A DNA stretch of 64,000 bases from contig NW_022145532.1 in assembly GCF_000002235.5 (NCBI RefSeq), positions 744,001 to 808,000 on the forward strand, read 5' to 3'. The notes under the pieces are model-generated. The model ran no database searches. It saw nothing but the letters and a program-made list of their open reading frames with translations, and had not been told where the DNA came from. The position numbers and the translations under genes are program-made. The DNA is from Strongylocentrotus purpuratus (Eukaryota > Echinodermata > Echinoidea > Camarodonta > Strongylocentrotidae). Position 1 is the first letter of the stretch. Each line of letters begins with the position of its first letter. Positions 11,731 to 23,832 of the stretch are shown piece by piece.

Positions 11731-12380
11731 AATAAGTCACCCCGATATAGTTTAGGTGGAGCATATTTGTTATATCGTAAAATGAAGGCGCTTTATGTTT
11801 TAAATCTGTAACTCTCCTCATCGTCGACAAAAAGACACAGATTCTTTTTTTGTTTGGGGGGGGGAGAGGGGGACATAATATGACCTATTTTTAATAAATC
11901 CAGATATTGATGTTATCCTTTCTTTATCCTAACCTAACTGATACTGATTTCACGATATTCCTTTCTGACCAATGGATATATCGTGCCAGAAAGTGACTCG
12001 GAATCGTCCATCTGTGGCTCCTCCTCCGGTTTCCATAACGTCCTCAAGGCTAGAAACAAGTTGGGGAGAAAAGAGGGGAAAAGTGTCAAGTATTGTATGC
12101 CACAAGTTCATGAGACCCACTACTTTTTAATCTTTGTTTTGTGGGCTGTCGGTCTACCAAGATGATCACCTTTGCCAACTCGTTTAAATCGCAAAAGCAA
12201 GACTAGTTTATCCTATTACATCACTTGTATAGCACATATTGTATAAATGGAGGCATTACGATGGATATAAGTCACCCCGATATAGTTTAGGTGGATCATA
12301 TTTCTTAAATCGTGAAATGAAGTGTCGTTTCGCGGGATGTCGGTCTACCGAGATGATCACCTCTGCCAACTCTTCATATT
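11731..12380 (+). repeat. Locally duplicated segments
   Basis: A block of about 55 bp containing AAGTCACCCCGATATAGTTT occurs at 11733-11790 and again at 12267-12325. A second block containing GTCGGTCTACC, ATGATCACCT and TGCCAACTC occurs at 12138-12172 and again at 12341-12375. The two duplications point to local rearrangement. Confidence 0.6.
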
Positions 12381-12404
12381 ACATGTATAGCAACATAGGA
12401 ATAA

Positions 12405-12603
12405 ATATTAGGATATTAAGATCTAATCAAACGACTGCGATCCCTAAATTCGATTCGACAACTATAACGGTCGTTATCTTCCCACAAATAGACATTTTCG
12501 AGCCCTTTTGTTTTGAGGGAAGTTCTACATTAGTATTATCTTTCAAATGCCGTTGGAATTTAACTTTTTTATTTGTTTGGCCTGCAAATGGGACACAGTA
12601 CCT
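12405..12603 (-). mobile_element. TTAA MITE, family B copy 2, truncated
   Basis: The right end reads GGGACACAGTACCT followed by TTAA (12604-12607). Going inward on the minus strand it matches the first 190 bp of the element at 5909. The other end is missing. An open frame over it (12239-12607) is fortuitous. Confidence 0.8.
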
Positions 12604-12839
12604 TTAATAGAAAACAAGAAAAAGTTAACACTGGATAATAGACGTTGAGAGTTGATACGATACGGCACGACATTATTTTGATCTGCATCTGTTTGTTTTT
12701 TTCATTTTGCATCCTCCGATTTTTGGCGAGGGTGGCGATAGTTAAATAGTTTAAAATTAGTTGAATGATGTTGCTCTCGTATATTATTTAGTGCTTTACA
12801 GGTTGCGATGTGTATCGTAATTGATTCACTGTGTTTCGT

Positions 12840-12970
12840 TTTATATGATAGTTTCTCGTCTTCATGACGTAAGTGACCTGTGCTCGATTCCCCGGCGGGG
12901 AAAGGTTTTTAACCGTGCTAACATAAGAGAGGTTTTCATCCGTTACAATCTTCCCAGTAGAATGACAATA
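12840..12970 (+). repeat. Possible SINE remnant
   Basis: A B-box-like segment GTGCTCGATTCCCC follows a possible tRNA anticodon arm. No tail or second copy was identified, so this is weak. Confidence 0.25.
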
Positions 12971-13530
12971 TTATACCGTAGTAAAGAAAGGTAAAGACGA
13001 GCAAAGAAATAATAAACGATGCTCAGGTGTTGATTTCCCCCGAGACGCGAAGGTTCTTTCGTATTAGTTTATGTTTCTGTCTTGCTCTGTGCTAATTTCT
13101 TTTTTCTCCTCCAAGGTCGTGACTTCCTTTGATTCTCACCTCAGCAGGTAATCATTTCCTTTCGAATCATGGATACATTCAAATGCAAACTACAAATGTA
13201 ATGCCAGTAACATATTCAGTTGGTAAACAGACCGCTTAATCGACGGCATTTCTTTGAATTGATTTCTTTAAAATTGATTTCTTTGAGATTTATGACTAAA
13301 ATGTATACATTTTATTGTCTTTTTTTTTCAATATTGATGTTTTTTATGATACTACAGTCGGATAGTGTGAAAAAGAAATTACTTTGGCGCTTATCTTCCA
13401 AGATGAGTCTTTTTCCTTTAAAATCTGAAACACATCTTAGTTTGGCTTATGATTGTTTATACACCATTCATCCTTTCTCTAAGGAAATCTGTATATTCAG
13501 GTTTCTGTTCAACCATGATAAGAAAAATCG

Positions 13531-13874
13531 TTACCTCTTCTGAAATTCTTCGAACAAATTACCGTCTGGATTATTTTGCTTGTATTTGAAAGAGTAACTC
13601 ATAGTCTTGATCAGATTCAGATAATCAACAGGCGAATGCTGAACGTTTACTCCAATGGTCTCCCTGCGGAAAGAAAGAGAAGGAGAATAGGAATAATTAT
13701 TATATGTTCAGTAGTCACTTTTCCAGTTATTGATCAAAGTGTCTGGCAACTGACTATTTTGGGAAAGGAAGAAGGAATATAGCGAGGCTATATTGGGTTT
13801 TTAATGGAAACTGATGTATTAGGAATCACCGTCCAAGTCAAAAGTCAACTCCCTATCACTTTATGGCTCCCCCT

Positions 13875-13906
<32 letters not shown>

Positions 13907-16900
13907 GCTCTACCTCCCTCTCCTCCCTCCTTCTTCGTCTCCCTCCCTCGCTCTCCTCCGCCGTCTCTCTCTCTCTCTCTCTCTCTCTCTACCATTGGAC
14001 ACTGAATCTGATGCCCTTATCAATAAAGTCAGCCTTAGGAAGATGAGCATGGACTCGTGTGAGTGAACAAAGCAATTACCCACTGCATTTCATTACAATA
14101 TCATCTATACGAGCATTCATCAAATCATAGTAATATACATGTAGGCCTGAACATCCAAAAGTAAAAATTACCTGAAACAGCTTAAAAGTCTAAAGTTTAT
14201 TGGCAGAATGAGTCTGCCAATTCGCGCCCGTGGAAGATGTCTGAACTCTAGACATCGAAACGGTAACAGGTCATTTTTACTTACGGATGTGATATACGAT
14301 CTTTCAAACCAGTACTACAACCATCTCGATGAAACTCTTCCGTCATAATGGAAAAATTACTTTTAGATTTTTACGGCAGTCAAATCAATGACCGTGTATA
14401 TCGTATAATCTTAACCTGAGAATACCTGATACGTTTGCTGGAGCTTATCAACGGATGACAAAATCGACTGCGGCCTTTTTTTTCAGTGGCTCGGGGTTCA
14501 GGTTAGTGCCTTCTGATCAGCAAGAACCTTTGATTAAAATTAAGGCCAAAATTAGTCTGGTTGCTTATCTAGAATCATCTGTTTCTTGATATTCGAATAG
14601 AATCATAATTAATAAGTCATTTTCTTTCCCACGAGTGCTATATAGATTTCGAGTTTTCAATCATTTCGCCGCCGTCCCCCCCCCCCCCCTCTTTTCTGAC
14701 AACCCTGGATACACCTGTTATTTGTCTAGGATTCTACATGTACATACCTTATTGTCTCAGGATAATGACTCTTGAGGTTTATGTAGAACTTATCTAGATC
14801 ATCATGACTGATGAGCCGATAGGTATCTAGAATACTCATCTACAAAATAAATATACGATAGAAGTTAATTTGCTTCATATTGGAAATAGTGTTGAATGTG
14901 GTAAAGAGAAGGGTGGATGTGGGGGGGGGGTTACTATACAATAAAGGGAAAATCAGTGAAAACCTGTTATTCAGGGACGTCATATTAAGGGTCTACCCTC
15001 CCCCCCCCCCCCCCTCCAAATATCTTAAACTTTTGTTGGCAAATCTATCAGGATCACTCTTTGTGACAAACCTCTGTCGTTCCATAAAATGTCCTATATT
15101 ACTTCTTGTTACCCTTGGGAACACCAAACCGTCCCCTTTCCTTCTTCTTGTTGCAGTCGTCTGGTTTGATTTTTTAAAATCAACTTCCGGTAGGTTTATA
15201 GCCTTGTGTATTTTTTTTTAGCAGATGTTTCTGCATTTATTAATACATCGAATATAAAACATTCAAATAACAATAATAGCATATAATATAATTGATTTAC
15301 ATAAAGAGTGACAACTTAATACACACAAATAAAAATGTATAGTTGAAAGCTTGAAAGTATGAGGGTAAGTAAAAATAATCAAGATAATTGCAGAGGCCAA
15401 CTATCATAAGCAAAGATGCTTGAGTCGATAGCAGCCGGGAAGGGGGGGGGGGGTACATGGCGCTGTTATAGGAGTATGTAGATGAATAGAGAGTCACGTA
15501 TAAAGATTTTTTTTTAGAAAGTATCTGAATAAAAAGTGGAAAGAAATTAAAGAAAGAAAAGAAATGTGCAAGTGTGTGCAAGTGGGTGTGTGCAGGTGAA
15601 GTAAGTGTTCGATTCGTATTGTTAATGAACTGGTCATCTAAAATTAATTTGAATAAACAATCAAAACCTCTGAGACCCTTATGATGTTTGTGATGTTTTT
15701 GTATCACCCATTGAAATGTGTTAACATGACAATGATGTACTAGCAATCCGAACATTACTCCTACACGGAATTCCATAGGCCCAATGGTATTAAAATTGAC
15801 CTTTCATTGATTTCCTGAAGACTTTGCAATTGCGTTCTAGTCAAAAACGAAATTTTGACTAATGTCACAGTTTTCATTCGTATTTGAAATTGTATTATTT
15901 ATTATTTCTTTGTACGTTTGACGACACATGTCTGCACTCACGTATCTATCATTACATTCGTTGATCTTGGTTTCCATGACGGGATCATCATGATGTAACG
16001 TCTTCCTTAAGCTAGATACGATCACGACGTGTCCTCCTGGTCGTAGAACACGGTCAGCTTCCAGACAGAAGGCAGAGAAATCAAACCAATGTGCGGCTTG
16101 AGAGACGGCTACCACATCTACCGTCTTGGATTCCAAAGGAATCTTCTCAGCTGATGAAATTCTATAAAGGGTCGGAAATAACAAATATTCGGAAATAATT
16201 ATAGAGTAGGACTTGTAATTGCTTAGCCAATACAACAATGCTCGATTTTGAAGTACAAACTATTATTTTTAAAGTGTTACATGTAATCTCTTATGGATTT
16301 TATAAACAAATATAACTCGCGTTGATGTATACTTTCCCTGCCAAAAGAAAATGATATCCATTTGAATATTTACAACAAACTGTAGTTAACAAAATATTAA
16401 GAACACAATTGAGAATAAAAACAGAACAGACCAGAACTACAAGTTTATTATTTTCGATACCCCCCCCCCCGAAAGTAGTTTAATTGTTTTATTTTCTTTT
16501 GTATTTCATGTTATATTGATCTTTTTCATTTCAAAATAACATCACATAGTATCAACATAAATTATGATGGATGATAATATAATAAGATATAGATGACGAG
16601 AGATATACACATGTCTTACATACATGAAAAAAGCACCAATCAAATGACTAGTTGTCGATTGCTGGTATTAAGAGATTACATACGAGTACAAGAAACAACC
16701 ATTATATTGTGCACAGACCTTTTCTTTAACTGCTTAGAGAAAAGCATTATAGAAAAAAATGTCATCGCTCCCTGGATTAAATTAACTTGCATCATTCATA
16801 GTTTTTGAGTGAGTTCTGCTTAAAACTGATTTCCGGGGAGAATACCTATGTATCAACACATTCAATTTCTTCATCATCCCCTCTTTCCCTTTTTTTATCC

Positions 16901-18538
16901 TTCTTTTCATCGGTTCGAAACAGTGGACATATTTTTTCGTTTTATAGCCCCCCATAAGTTTGACAGTACAAAGGTGAGGTCTAGAACATATCGACCTTTT
17001 ATGTCGATGCTATCCACAATATTATTCTGATTTTGCAACCAAATTATAAACTGCAATTTCCTTAAAGATAGGTTTTACAATTTTCTACTTGCCCATATTC
17101 TACGTTCTTTCTCTGGTTCTGACTCCGCGCTTCGTCGATCTGGGCTACACTGATATCATACCCGATGGCGCGGTCGAAGTGTCTGGCGAGACTCTGAGTA
17201 AACTGTCCAGACCCACAGCCAATGTCGACCACTAAGGATTCGTGATCGTCTGATTTCTGAACCAAAAAAGCGACCAAGAAAATTAGCTAAGGGTACTGAC
17301 TGAATATAACAAATTACAAATAAATCAGTCAAAGGACCCTTATGAAACTAAGTAACCATTTTCTGTTCAGAAAGTATTGAAGGTAATACAAAGTTTTGGG
17401 AAATTTTGAAAATTGGGTGGATAGTGAATTTCTACAGTTTTGATATATTTGGATGCCCCTGTGGATGTATTATAAGCACTAGAAAATTAAGCCCCTAAAA
17501 CACTTCTGCTTTCGAGGAAAATGGAATACAAAAATTTACCGGTGCTCCCGGTAAATTTTGATAAATTTCAAATAGCGCCTACGGCCGTACAATGGTAGCT
17601 GCGACAATGAAAATCTCAGAATACGTAGTTGTGATATATAATTTCCAAACGGGAATAGCTAATCGGTAGATTTAAGTCAATAAACATTGTTTTATAGCTT
17701 AATTAATATCTTGACCTTGAGAGGGAGCTATACAACATAAAGAGTTTATTATTCATAATTTCATAACTTTACACTCGATTTCAACCGCGATAAAGATCAC
17801 TGAATATTGTAGGATCGCATACGCTTCCAATTTGTTAATTTGAACCAAATTCATGACCCCTTACCAAAACTTTGTATTACCTTTAAGTAATAGTTATAAA
17901 AGCCTAAAACACGATCGCAAAAGACGTTCAAGAAATCAGAAATCAGTCAGTTCCAACGAAGAGCGTTTGGATTATTATCATTTCATACATTATGTCATTG
18001 TTTTTTCGCACATTTCAATAGGTGATGCAGGAAGCTATTTAAATGGTTGTTTGGAAGTTCTTGCGATCATGTCAAAATATCTTAAATACAATCAGCTCTT
18101 ATTCTACGAATATGTTAACTATTGGTCCTTAAAAGCTTATGCTCCTACTAAATAACCGTTTTAAAAAACTATATAAAAGACGGCAGTGATACACAGGTGA
18201 ACAACTTAAATATTGAATCACATTCCGTTCACAAAGTAAGATTATGTTTAAACAGTGTTTATTGTGATTTATTTATACATGTACCATGATATCAGCTAAA
18301 ATAAAAGCATTTAGGGCTTGTAATTTGTCACAAAATTATACAGAATGTATACCTTAGATTAATCACGAAATTATTCAAATGTGTTTCTAAGTGTAATACA
18401 AGCTTATGAAAAAGAAAAAAATGTCACCTGAAGTTTTAGTTTGCCAATGATAGCATCTGTGACATCATCAGGAATAGATGGGCGGTAGAGGGCGTAATCC
18501 TTGGCGATAGAAGAACTCTCAAAGACTCGGTAAGACAT
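13531..18538 (-). CDS. SAM-dependent methyltransferase, six exons
   Basis: Exons on the minus strand: 18538-18428, 17256-17079, 16150-15942, 14839-14748, 14359-14285, 13663-13531. Splice phases agree throughout (0, 1, 0, 2, 2), giving 265 residues. Exon 1 starts MSYRVFESSSIAKDYALYRP. Motif I is VVDIGCGSGQ (46-55), followed by GYDIS (69-73, the acidic Asp that contacts SAM ribose), SQAAHWFD (113-120) and RVLRPGG (130-136). The C-terminal part DYLNLIKTMSYSFKYKQNNPD matches the helical tail of the family often annotated DDB_G0268948-like (Methyltransf_11 fold). It is a probable cytosolic small-molecule methyltransferase; substrate unknown. Two points are less sure: the weak pyrimidine tract before exon 5, and the end. 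The frame stops at TAA after EEFQKR, but AG|GTAACG there could be a donor to an unseen last exon, since relatives carry about 20-30 more residues. The exon 2 donor (TT|GTAAAA) is also weak. Confidence 0.82.
13871..13992 (+). repeat. (CT)n microsatellite
   Basis: Two CT runs separated by CT-rich sequence, in intron 5 of the methyltransferase. The Ser/Leu-rich frames across it are low-complexity artefacts. Confidence 0.95.
15240..15790 (-). other. Intronic region with an open frame, unclassified
   Basis: A 159-codon minus-strand frame (15297-15776) lies in intron 3 of the methyltransferase. It has no recognised domain. The AT-rich low-coordinate end resembles the 3' tail of a LINE-type insertion, but no reverse-transcriptase motif is visible. 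Confidence 0.3.
17381..17882 (+). mobile_element. TTAA MITE, family C copy 2 (502 bp)
   Basis: Ends AGGTAATACAAAGTTTTGG and inverse; the right flank is TTAA (17883-17886) and the left flank is TTGA (17377-17380), a one-base decayed match. It inserted in intron 1 of the methyltransferase. The length equals that of copy 1, which suggests both descend from one internally deleted master. Confidence 0.9.
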
Positions 18539-19869
18539 GATGATGGCTTCTTGGATGTGCTCAGTATACACGGGGCTTCGATATGATTCTTGAGAATATT
18601 AATTAAATTACTGAATTGAGTAGATTTATTGAAATATTGATAATTGAAATACATTAGAGTATAGTAATCGTTAAGTATCAATTGAAATACTAAACAATAT
18701 CAAATTGTTTAATAATGTACAGATTTAGAACGTCTAAGCCTGTCGAAGGAAATAACATGATCACAAAGGCTCAAGCCTATCTGCACTAGTTTGGCCAGGA
18801 GGGATTAGACCTCCCTGCGTGGTCACTGATATGTGGTTTTCTCATCGAATCAGCTCTCAATTAACATAAGAAAATGGGACTATGGGGCAGCGGTACCACT
18901 TAGGCATTGTTTGCTATAGAGAGGAAGCAAATAGCTACAAGTAGTGTAGTCCCGCTTTAAGACAAACTAACAGGTTGCCCATCACCTATTTACATGTGCG
19001 GACATTGCAATGACGTATTATGTAAACCAGGCATGATCTCTTAAGCCGGAAGTTGCTCTTGAATTGATTTCTGGAAAGTCAATATGATCGTGGTTTTATT
19101 CCTCTTCAACAGAAAGAACGAATGGTATGCTATTACAGAAAATACTTCTTTAATAACAGTACATTGCATCATCTTGTTTGCCTCATATTTGCATGGGTAC
19201 TGTATAAAATTTTAATATTGTTTTCCGCGTTGTTGCCTCAATATTTGCATGGCTCATATTTGCATGGCTACTGTATGGAATTTTATATTTTAAAAGACTT
19301 ACACTTTTCCCGCTGGAAAACGAAAAAAAAAAAGACTTGACTTGACCTGGTTTATATCGTTTATAATGGACGGTAAAAGGGGCGTAGCCAATGTTATATA
19401 TTTTGCTTACTGAGTCTTTTTTTTGATACAAAATAATAACTTACAAACCTTAATCGTAACTTACCAGAATGATGCTGCCCTGCTCAACGCTGATGTTATC
19501 GTAGTACGCTATTAGCATCACTACTCTATACTCCAGATTACCTAATACTTTTGGGAATCAGAACGTAACGAAATTCTTTTTGTTCGATCAGATGTTTGGT
19601 AATCCTAATTCTCACATGTCAAAGTCCATTATGCGTGTTTCTGGGGACAGACTAGGTTCGTGCAAAGACCTTGTACAGAGTGTAAACATAGTATATAGCG
19701 CTCAAAGTCCAATTATAAAGAAAGAAAGCCAACGGAACTGTCAGATAAAAAATTACAGCTATAGCTCAGACTACCATAGTACCAAATAATCACGTGGAAA
19801 CTTAATTTTCTATTAGAAAGAGGGGTATAGGGGTATACACGAAAGAAGAATAAAAGAGGAAGGGGTCAC
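18539..19869. other. Intergenic, no supported gene
   Basis: This is the 5' side of the methyltransferase gene; no promoter element is obvious. Short tandem-like blocks occur around 19185-19270 (CATATTTGCATGG repeated three times). Confidence 0.4.
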
Positions 19870-19985
19870 GTAGACCATAGGCGCCGGAAGTGGGGGGGGG
19901 AGTTGCCCCCCCCAACCAAAAAAGTAGGAGGGGGGCAAAACCCATTTTTGCCCCCCCCCCCAACCAAAAAAAAAAAGTAGTAAAG
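19870..19985. repeat. G/C-homopolymer dispersed repeat
   Basis: This segment is made of GGCGCCGGAAG followed by alternating G9-10 and C8-12 runs with CCAACCAAAAAA twice. The GGCGCCGGAAG start recalls the CCGGCGCGCC end at 20845, so it is probably one family. Confidence 0.45.
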
Positions 19986-20549
19986 GAGTAAAGATGGTTT
20001 GTATTTTTAACCCAAAAGAACATAACAATAATAAAAACCTGAATTAAATGTCGTATAAAAACTCCATTCAGAGAATAGGAAAGTTAACAAGAATTAAATT
20101 TCCTCAACATTGCGCATGCTACCTATATTTATCAATGGAGGTTTTAATAATAGCGATAGCCTACGCGCATATCGTGGACATAATTGTGAGAGAATGGGAA
20201 AGCGTGTGTGTTTTTTGTTATAGGGGTGAGAAGCTCATGAGCCCCTGAACGCTGGCGTACTGATGGGGGTATTTTATATTCGATACCAGTGATTTACAAA
20301 TGTTGCTGAAATGACATGATTTCCGGTATTTTTTCTAAAAAAAATTGTAAGTCATACCTTTTTATGCGTTTGTTGGAAAATTTACAGTCGGGCGGAAAAT
20401 ATGCTTATTTAGAAGCCTTTATGTCAGGGTCTGCAGAACGGCCGGGCTCGGGGGCTCGAGTCTCCCTCACTTGTTGAAAAAGTTTGTTACAGAGAAAAAG
20501 AAAGAAAGAGAGAGAAAAAATAAGTGACCTGCCAATGTCACAAATAAGG

Positions 20550-20865
20550 TATCAAAATATGCTCATCTGAGCGTAATTAAATGCCTAAAACCCCTGAGCT
20601 TCTGGGGGCTCAGCCCCTAGACCCCACGCCAATTTACGCTCTACCTTTTCGTTAATAATCCACTTTGAAAAACGTTCCGCTGGGCCTGCATGTAACGTGT
20701 AAGAGAGGTGGTGATGCAGATTTTTCTTCTGCCCCCCCCTTCCAAACGTTTTTGCTCGTTACGTCACTGCCCCTGGTAGGTGAGCCCCTTGGAATGTTTG
20801 TCTCTCTCCCCCCCCCCCCCTCCCCCAATCCCAAACTGCTTCCGGCGCGCCTGACGTAGGCTCTG
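20550..20865. repeat. Dispersed repeat, GGGGTCTAGGGGCTGAG type
   Basis: ATGCTCATCTGA with CCCCTGAGCTTCTGGGGGCT at 20557-20630 matches the inverse of blocks at 51920-51975 and 52040-52130. A second block (20690-20850) contains TTACGTCACTGCCCCTGG and a C13 tract and ends near CCGGCGCGCCTGACGTAGG. No coding content. Confidence 0.55.
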
Positions 20866-21148
20866 TTAGTTAAACTATTTAAGAAATAGAAAAGTACACT
20901 CTAAGTTGGTATTTAAAAAAAAATCCCTTTGGGACCATGGGGGTATCAACAGCACTCGGAGGCCGTTTTTACAGAATTCTTGGTTCATGAAAACCTAGAG
21001 AATGTGATAGCACCAATAATTGTTACCATTTACCGAAATGTTCTTCAGCGTTACTTTGCAAAACCCTCACGAATTCTGTATCAGTACTGAATAGTTGCAT
21101 TTAAATTCAGAATTAAATAAGAGACTGCGCTCAAAGCAATATCATTTA

Positions 21149-21335
21149 ATTACGGGAGCACCTTGGTTTGTCGATGAAAGCCCCTGACTCTTCTACGAGA
21201 GGTTCCGGGTTCGAACCTCACTTGGTGCTTCCATCCTTGGACAAGGTATTTTGTCCAAGGCACAATAGTTACTTTCTAGCCAGGTGTATCGAAATGGACA
21301 CATGACGATGGTGCATTAAATGACCAGCAGAGAGA
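21149..21335 (+). mobile_element. tRNA-derived SINE
   Basis: The sequence GGTTCCGGGTTCGAACCTC contains a perfect internal B box (GGTTCGAACC) in a tRNA-like stem and loop. It is followed by the TTGTCCAAGGCACAATAGTT body and an (AG)n stretch. The A-box half is degraded. Confidence 0.7.
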
Positions 21336-21437
21336 GAGTAATGCTAATGTGGCTTTCCCGGGTAAAAAAAAAAGTTACGATGAAATGGCGTGATTAATAT
21401 TACTCATTATATCTACTGGTGCCTGCTTCGAGCTATA

Positions 21438-21500
21438 AGGCCCCCAAAAAGGAAGTGGGCGGGGACGCTCAACATGTATATTTTTTAATGGCCTAATGAA
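21438..21500 (+). repeat. Dispersed repeat, GGCCCCCAAAAAGGAAG type
   Basis: GGCCCCCAAAAAGGAAG and CGGGGACGCT followed by ACATGTATATT and TTAATGGCCT. Two further copies lie in tandem at 52868-53045. Confidence 0.7.
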
Positions 21501-22559
21501 ACATGGTGTAACTACGGGAGGGCTCATGACCTGCACACCCATCCCACCCCGCATTAAAGAGAAGGAAGAGATGGAAACAAACAAGGAAATAAACAGGAGT
21601 TGAGAAGGTCATATACACTGCAGCTCTCCTGATTCACACGTTATTAATTCCGTTCATTACAAAGAAATGTAAAATACAGAGGAAGACTTTTACCTCCATT
21701 GATTAGACCAAAGATACGTCACTATAAACCTATACGACTATAGGGGTGATGTAAATATCCTTCAAATACTGAGAGAAAAAAATTGTCTCAAACTGAACCG
21801 AGGAAATTATGATAAATTGTCAGTCTGTGTCAGTTTTTAATTTGTTCTTGTTCTGATTTTGGGTGGTATTTTACTGCATATTAATAATTATGATGATCCG
21901 AAACTGTTGATTTTTATTTCAATAACTTTATTTGATTTAACATATTAATGTATATAAGCCGCGGGTACACAAACGTTCAGCTGAAAGGAAACACAAATCC
22001 CCAAAACATAATTGTTATTTGGTTCTGTCTTTTGGGATGCAATGTTCAACCAGGGGCAACATGGGACCGATTTGTTTAGATCCAGATCAATATTTACTAT
22101 TGCTTTAAATATCGATAAAAAAAAACTTTTCTAGTCTTGATTATGTAATAGACAAGGTCATAGAACTCGCGGGGGGGGGGTGGGCCGGTAGAGATTCGCA
22201 GAATTAATCGATTTACATAATATTCCCTCCTAAAGATAAGGAATCAATCGACTTGCCATTTGCGTTTTTAAGTCTGAAGTGCTATGCATTATATATCAAT
22301 TAGCTATATTCACAGACACATTGACCAAACTATAGGGAGCAATGTTATCGAAGCCAAGTTTCATAGCTAGCTCCTGTATGCGAAGTATGCCCTATGTGGA
22401 ATATTGCCCTCTATCGTCAGTCCATCAAATAGTATTTTAGTCTTCTTGTACATCTAATTTGTTATTACTTTGTTTTTGTTTTTAGATAGGTAGATTATCA
22501 TTATCATTTATAAATATTATTACCATCATAGTTATAGTACGTCCACACACTCAATGGTG

Positions 22560-22800
22560 GAAAACGAAAGCCAAGTTGACGACCAAGAGTCTTCGAGATC
22601 AATAGCACATAACAAGCGTTAAGGCAACCCACGAGATCGACGTTCGTCTCATGGGCTTTCGAAATATAATCTGAGGGTAAACGCTACCGACGGACCGTCG
22701 AGACCAACAGCCAATGTTGGTCTCGTGGGCCTTCTGAGATTTTGTCTCAACCTTATTTGGGCTGTCTACTGGGATGTTCCGAAACGGATCATAATGTCTG
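22560..22800. repeat. Dispersed repeat built on GGTCTCGTGGGCCTT
   Basis: Contains inverted and direct repeats of GAGACCAAC/GTTGGTCTCGTGGGCCTT. Related blocks occur at 31620-31790 and 63770-63910. No coding content. Confidence 0.5.
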
Positions 22801-23030
22801 TCAATTTGTGTCAAGTCTCCTCCTCTTTTCAGATAAACTTAATTTTATATGCACGTAATTGTATATCATGTTCACAGTAATTCAACTGTTATGAAATATT
22901 ACTTCAAACGTTTCTTACATAAATTTCATTTGTTAATATCCCCAAGGATTTTACGTGCGGCATCACTTTAACTTATTTAAATATAGATCGTAATTTCCCG
23001 TTATAACTTCCTCAAAATGAACGAGAAACG

Positions 23031-23193
23031 GTGGCCCGAATTCACAAAGGAGGCTTGTCGACAGACCTAGGTTTCGGTGCGTCATATATGACGCGTTTTT
23101 ACGCTTTTCAGACCAAGGTTTGTCTGGACCTTGGTCTGAAACGCATCGAAACGCGTCACATGAACCTAGGTTTGTCGACAAACCTCGGGCCAA
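23031..23193. mobile_element. Palindromic MITE
   Basis: TGGCCCGA opens the left arm and TCGGGCCA closes the right. Both arms carry TTGTCGACA with CCTAGGTTT, GACGCGT and CAGACCAAGG in inverted order, so the whole 163 bp folds into one long hairpin. Confidence 0.75.
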
Positions 23194-23730
23194 TATGCCT
23201 CATATTAATAAAAAATCTTTATTCTGCTGCCCTGCTGCACAGAAACAAGTTCGCCTTCGTCCAAACTTGGCGTGTACTTGGTTATAAATACACTCTTCAA
23301 TGATTAACTGCGACCGATTCTAACGGAATCTCATATCTATTGTTGAGCTAGTGTAAATAAACCAATTGAAATCGACGTTACGGGATCGATAGGTCGTTGC
23401 ATCCATGTGCTGCAATTGACAAAGCTCACTGTTAGCAGAGCTGCTCTTTGTCTGCGGTGAAGACAATGCAATCGTCTGGTACCTTGTCGAGATGTTTTGA
23501 AACAGTCCAGAGAACTTGGCGGGACTACTCCTGAGGCATATCGCATGTCCTCATCCCACTAAAACATCATCTGTCTACCTCGCTACCTGTACTGCATCTC
23601 TTTAAAGGCTGTACAGCCCTTCAGAGATTACCAAAACAAGAAGACGAAGAAGAACTTGTTAACAGTAGCCACGATAGTTGCGGTCCGGACTTCACGAGTT
23701 GCGGCGGATTTGGTTAATGTTTTGCCGTTG

Positions 23731-23832
23731 ATGACTCATCTCACTTTCCATCATGGACTGTCAGAACTGGCAGCAGTGCCATCGACCACGATCGATGTCG
23801 ACACCGTACCCTCATTTCTGTCCACCCATTGA
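23731..23832 (+). CDS. Upstream ORF overlapping the Rab start
   Basis: An ATG 22 nt before the Rab ATG opens a 33-codon frame in another phase that ends at TGA 23830-23832, inside the Rab coding region. If the transcript starts upstream of 23731, this overlap would reduce initiation at the Rab ATG. A second in-frame Rab ATG (codon 15, 23795) also lies within it. The effect is inferred; no transcript data are available. Confidence 0.3.
   Translation: MTHLTFHHGLSELAAVPSTTIDVDTVPSFLSTH

Noticed and set aside
13544-13566. A 23-bp intron in methyltransferase exon 6
   Set aside because: Too short to splice; reading through gives GNLFEEFQKR, which fits the family.
14748-14839. Methyltransferase exon 4 read as the N terminus of a glycine N-acyltransferase
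   Set aside because: The resemblance was superficial; its splice phases and position fit the methyltransferase.
18436-18681. 81-codon minus-strand frame over methyltransferase exon 1
   Set aside because: It is out of phase with the methyltransferase; the correct frame starts at 18538.
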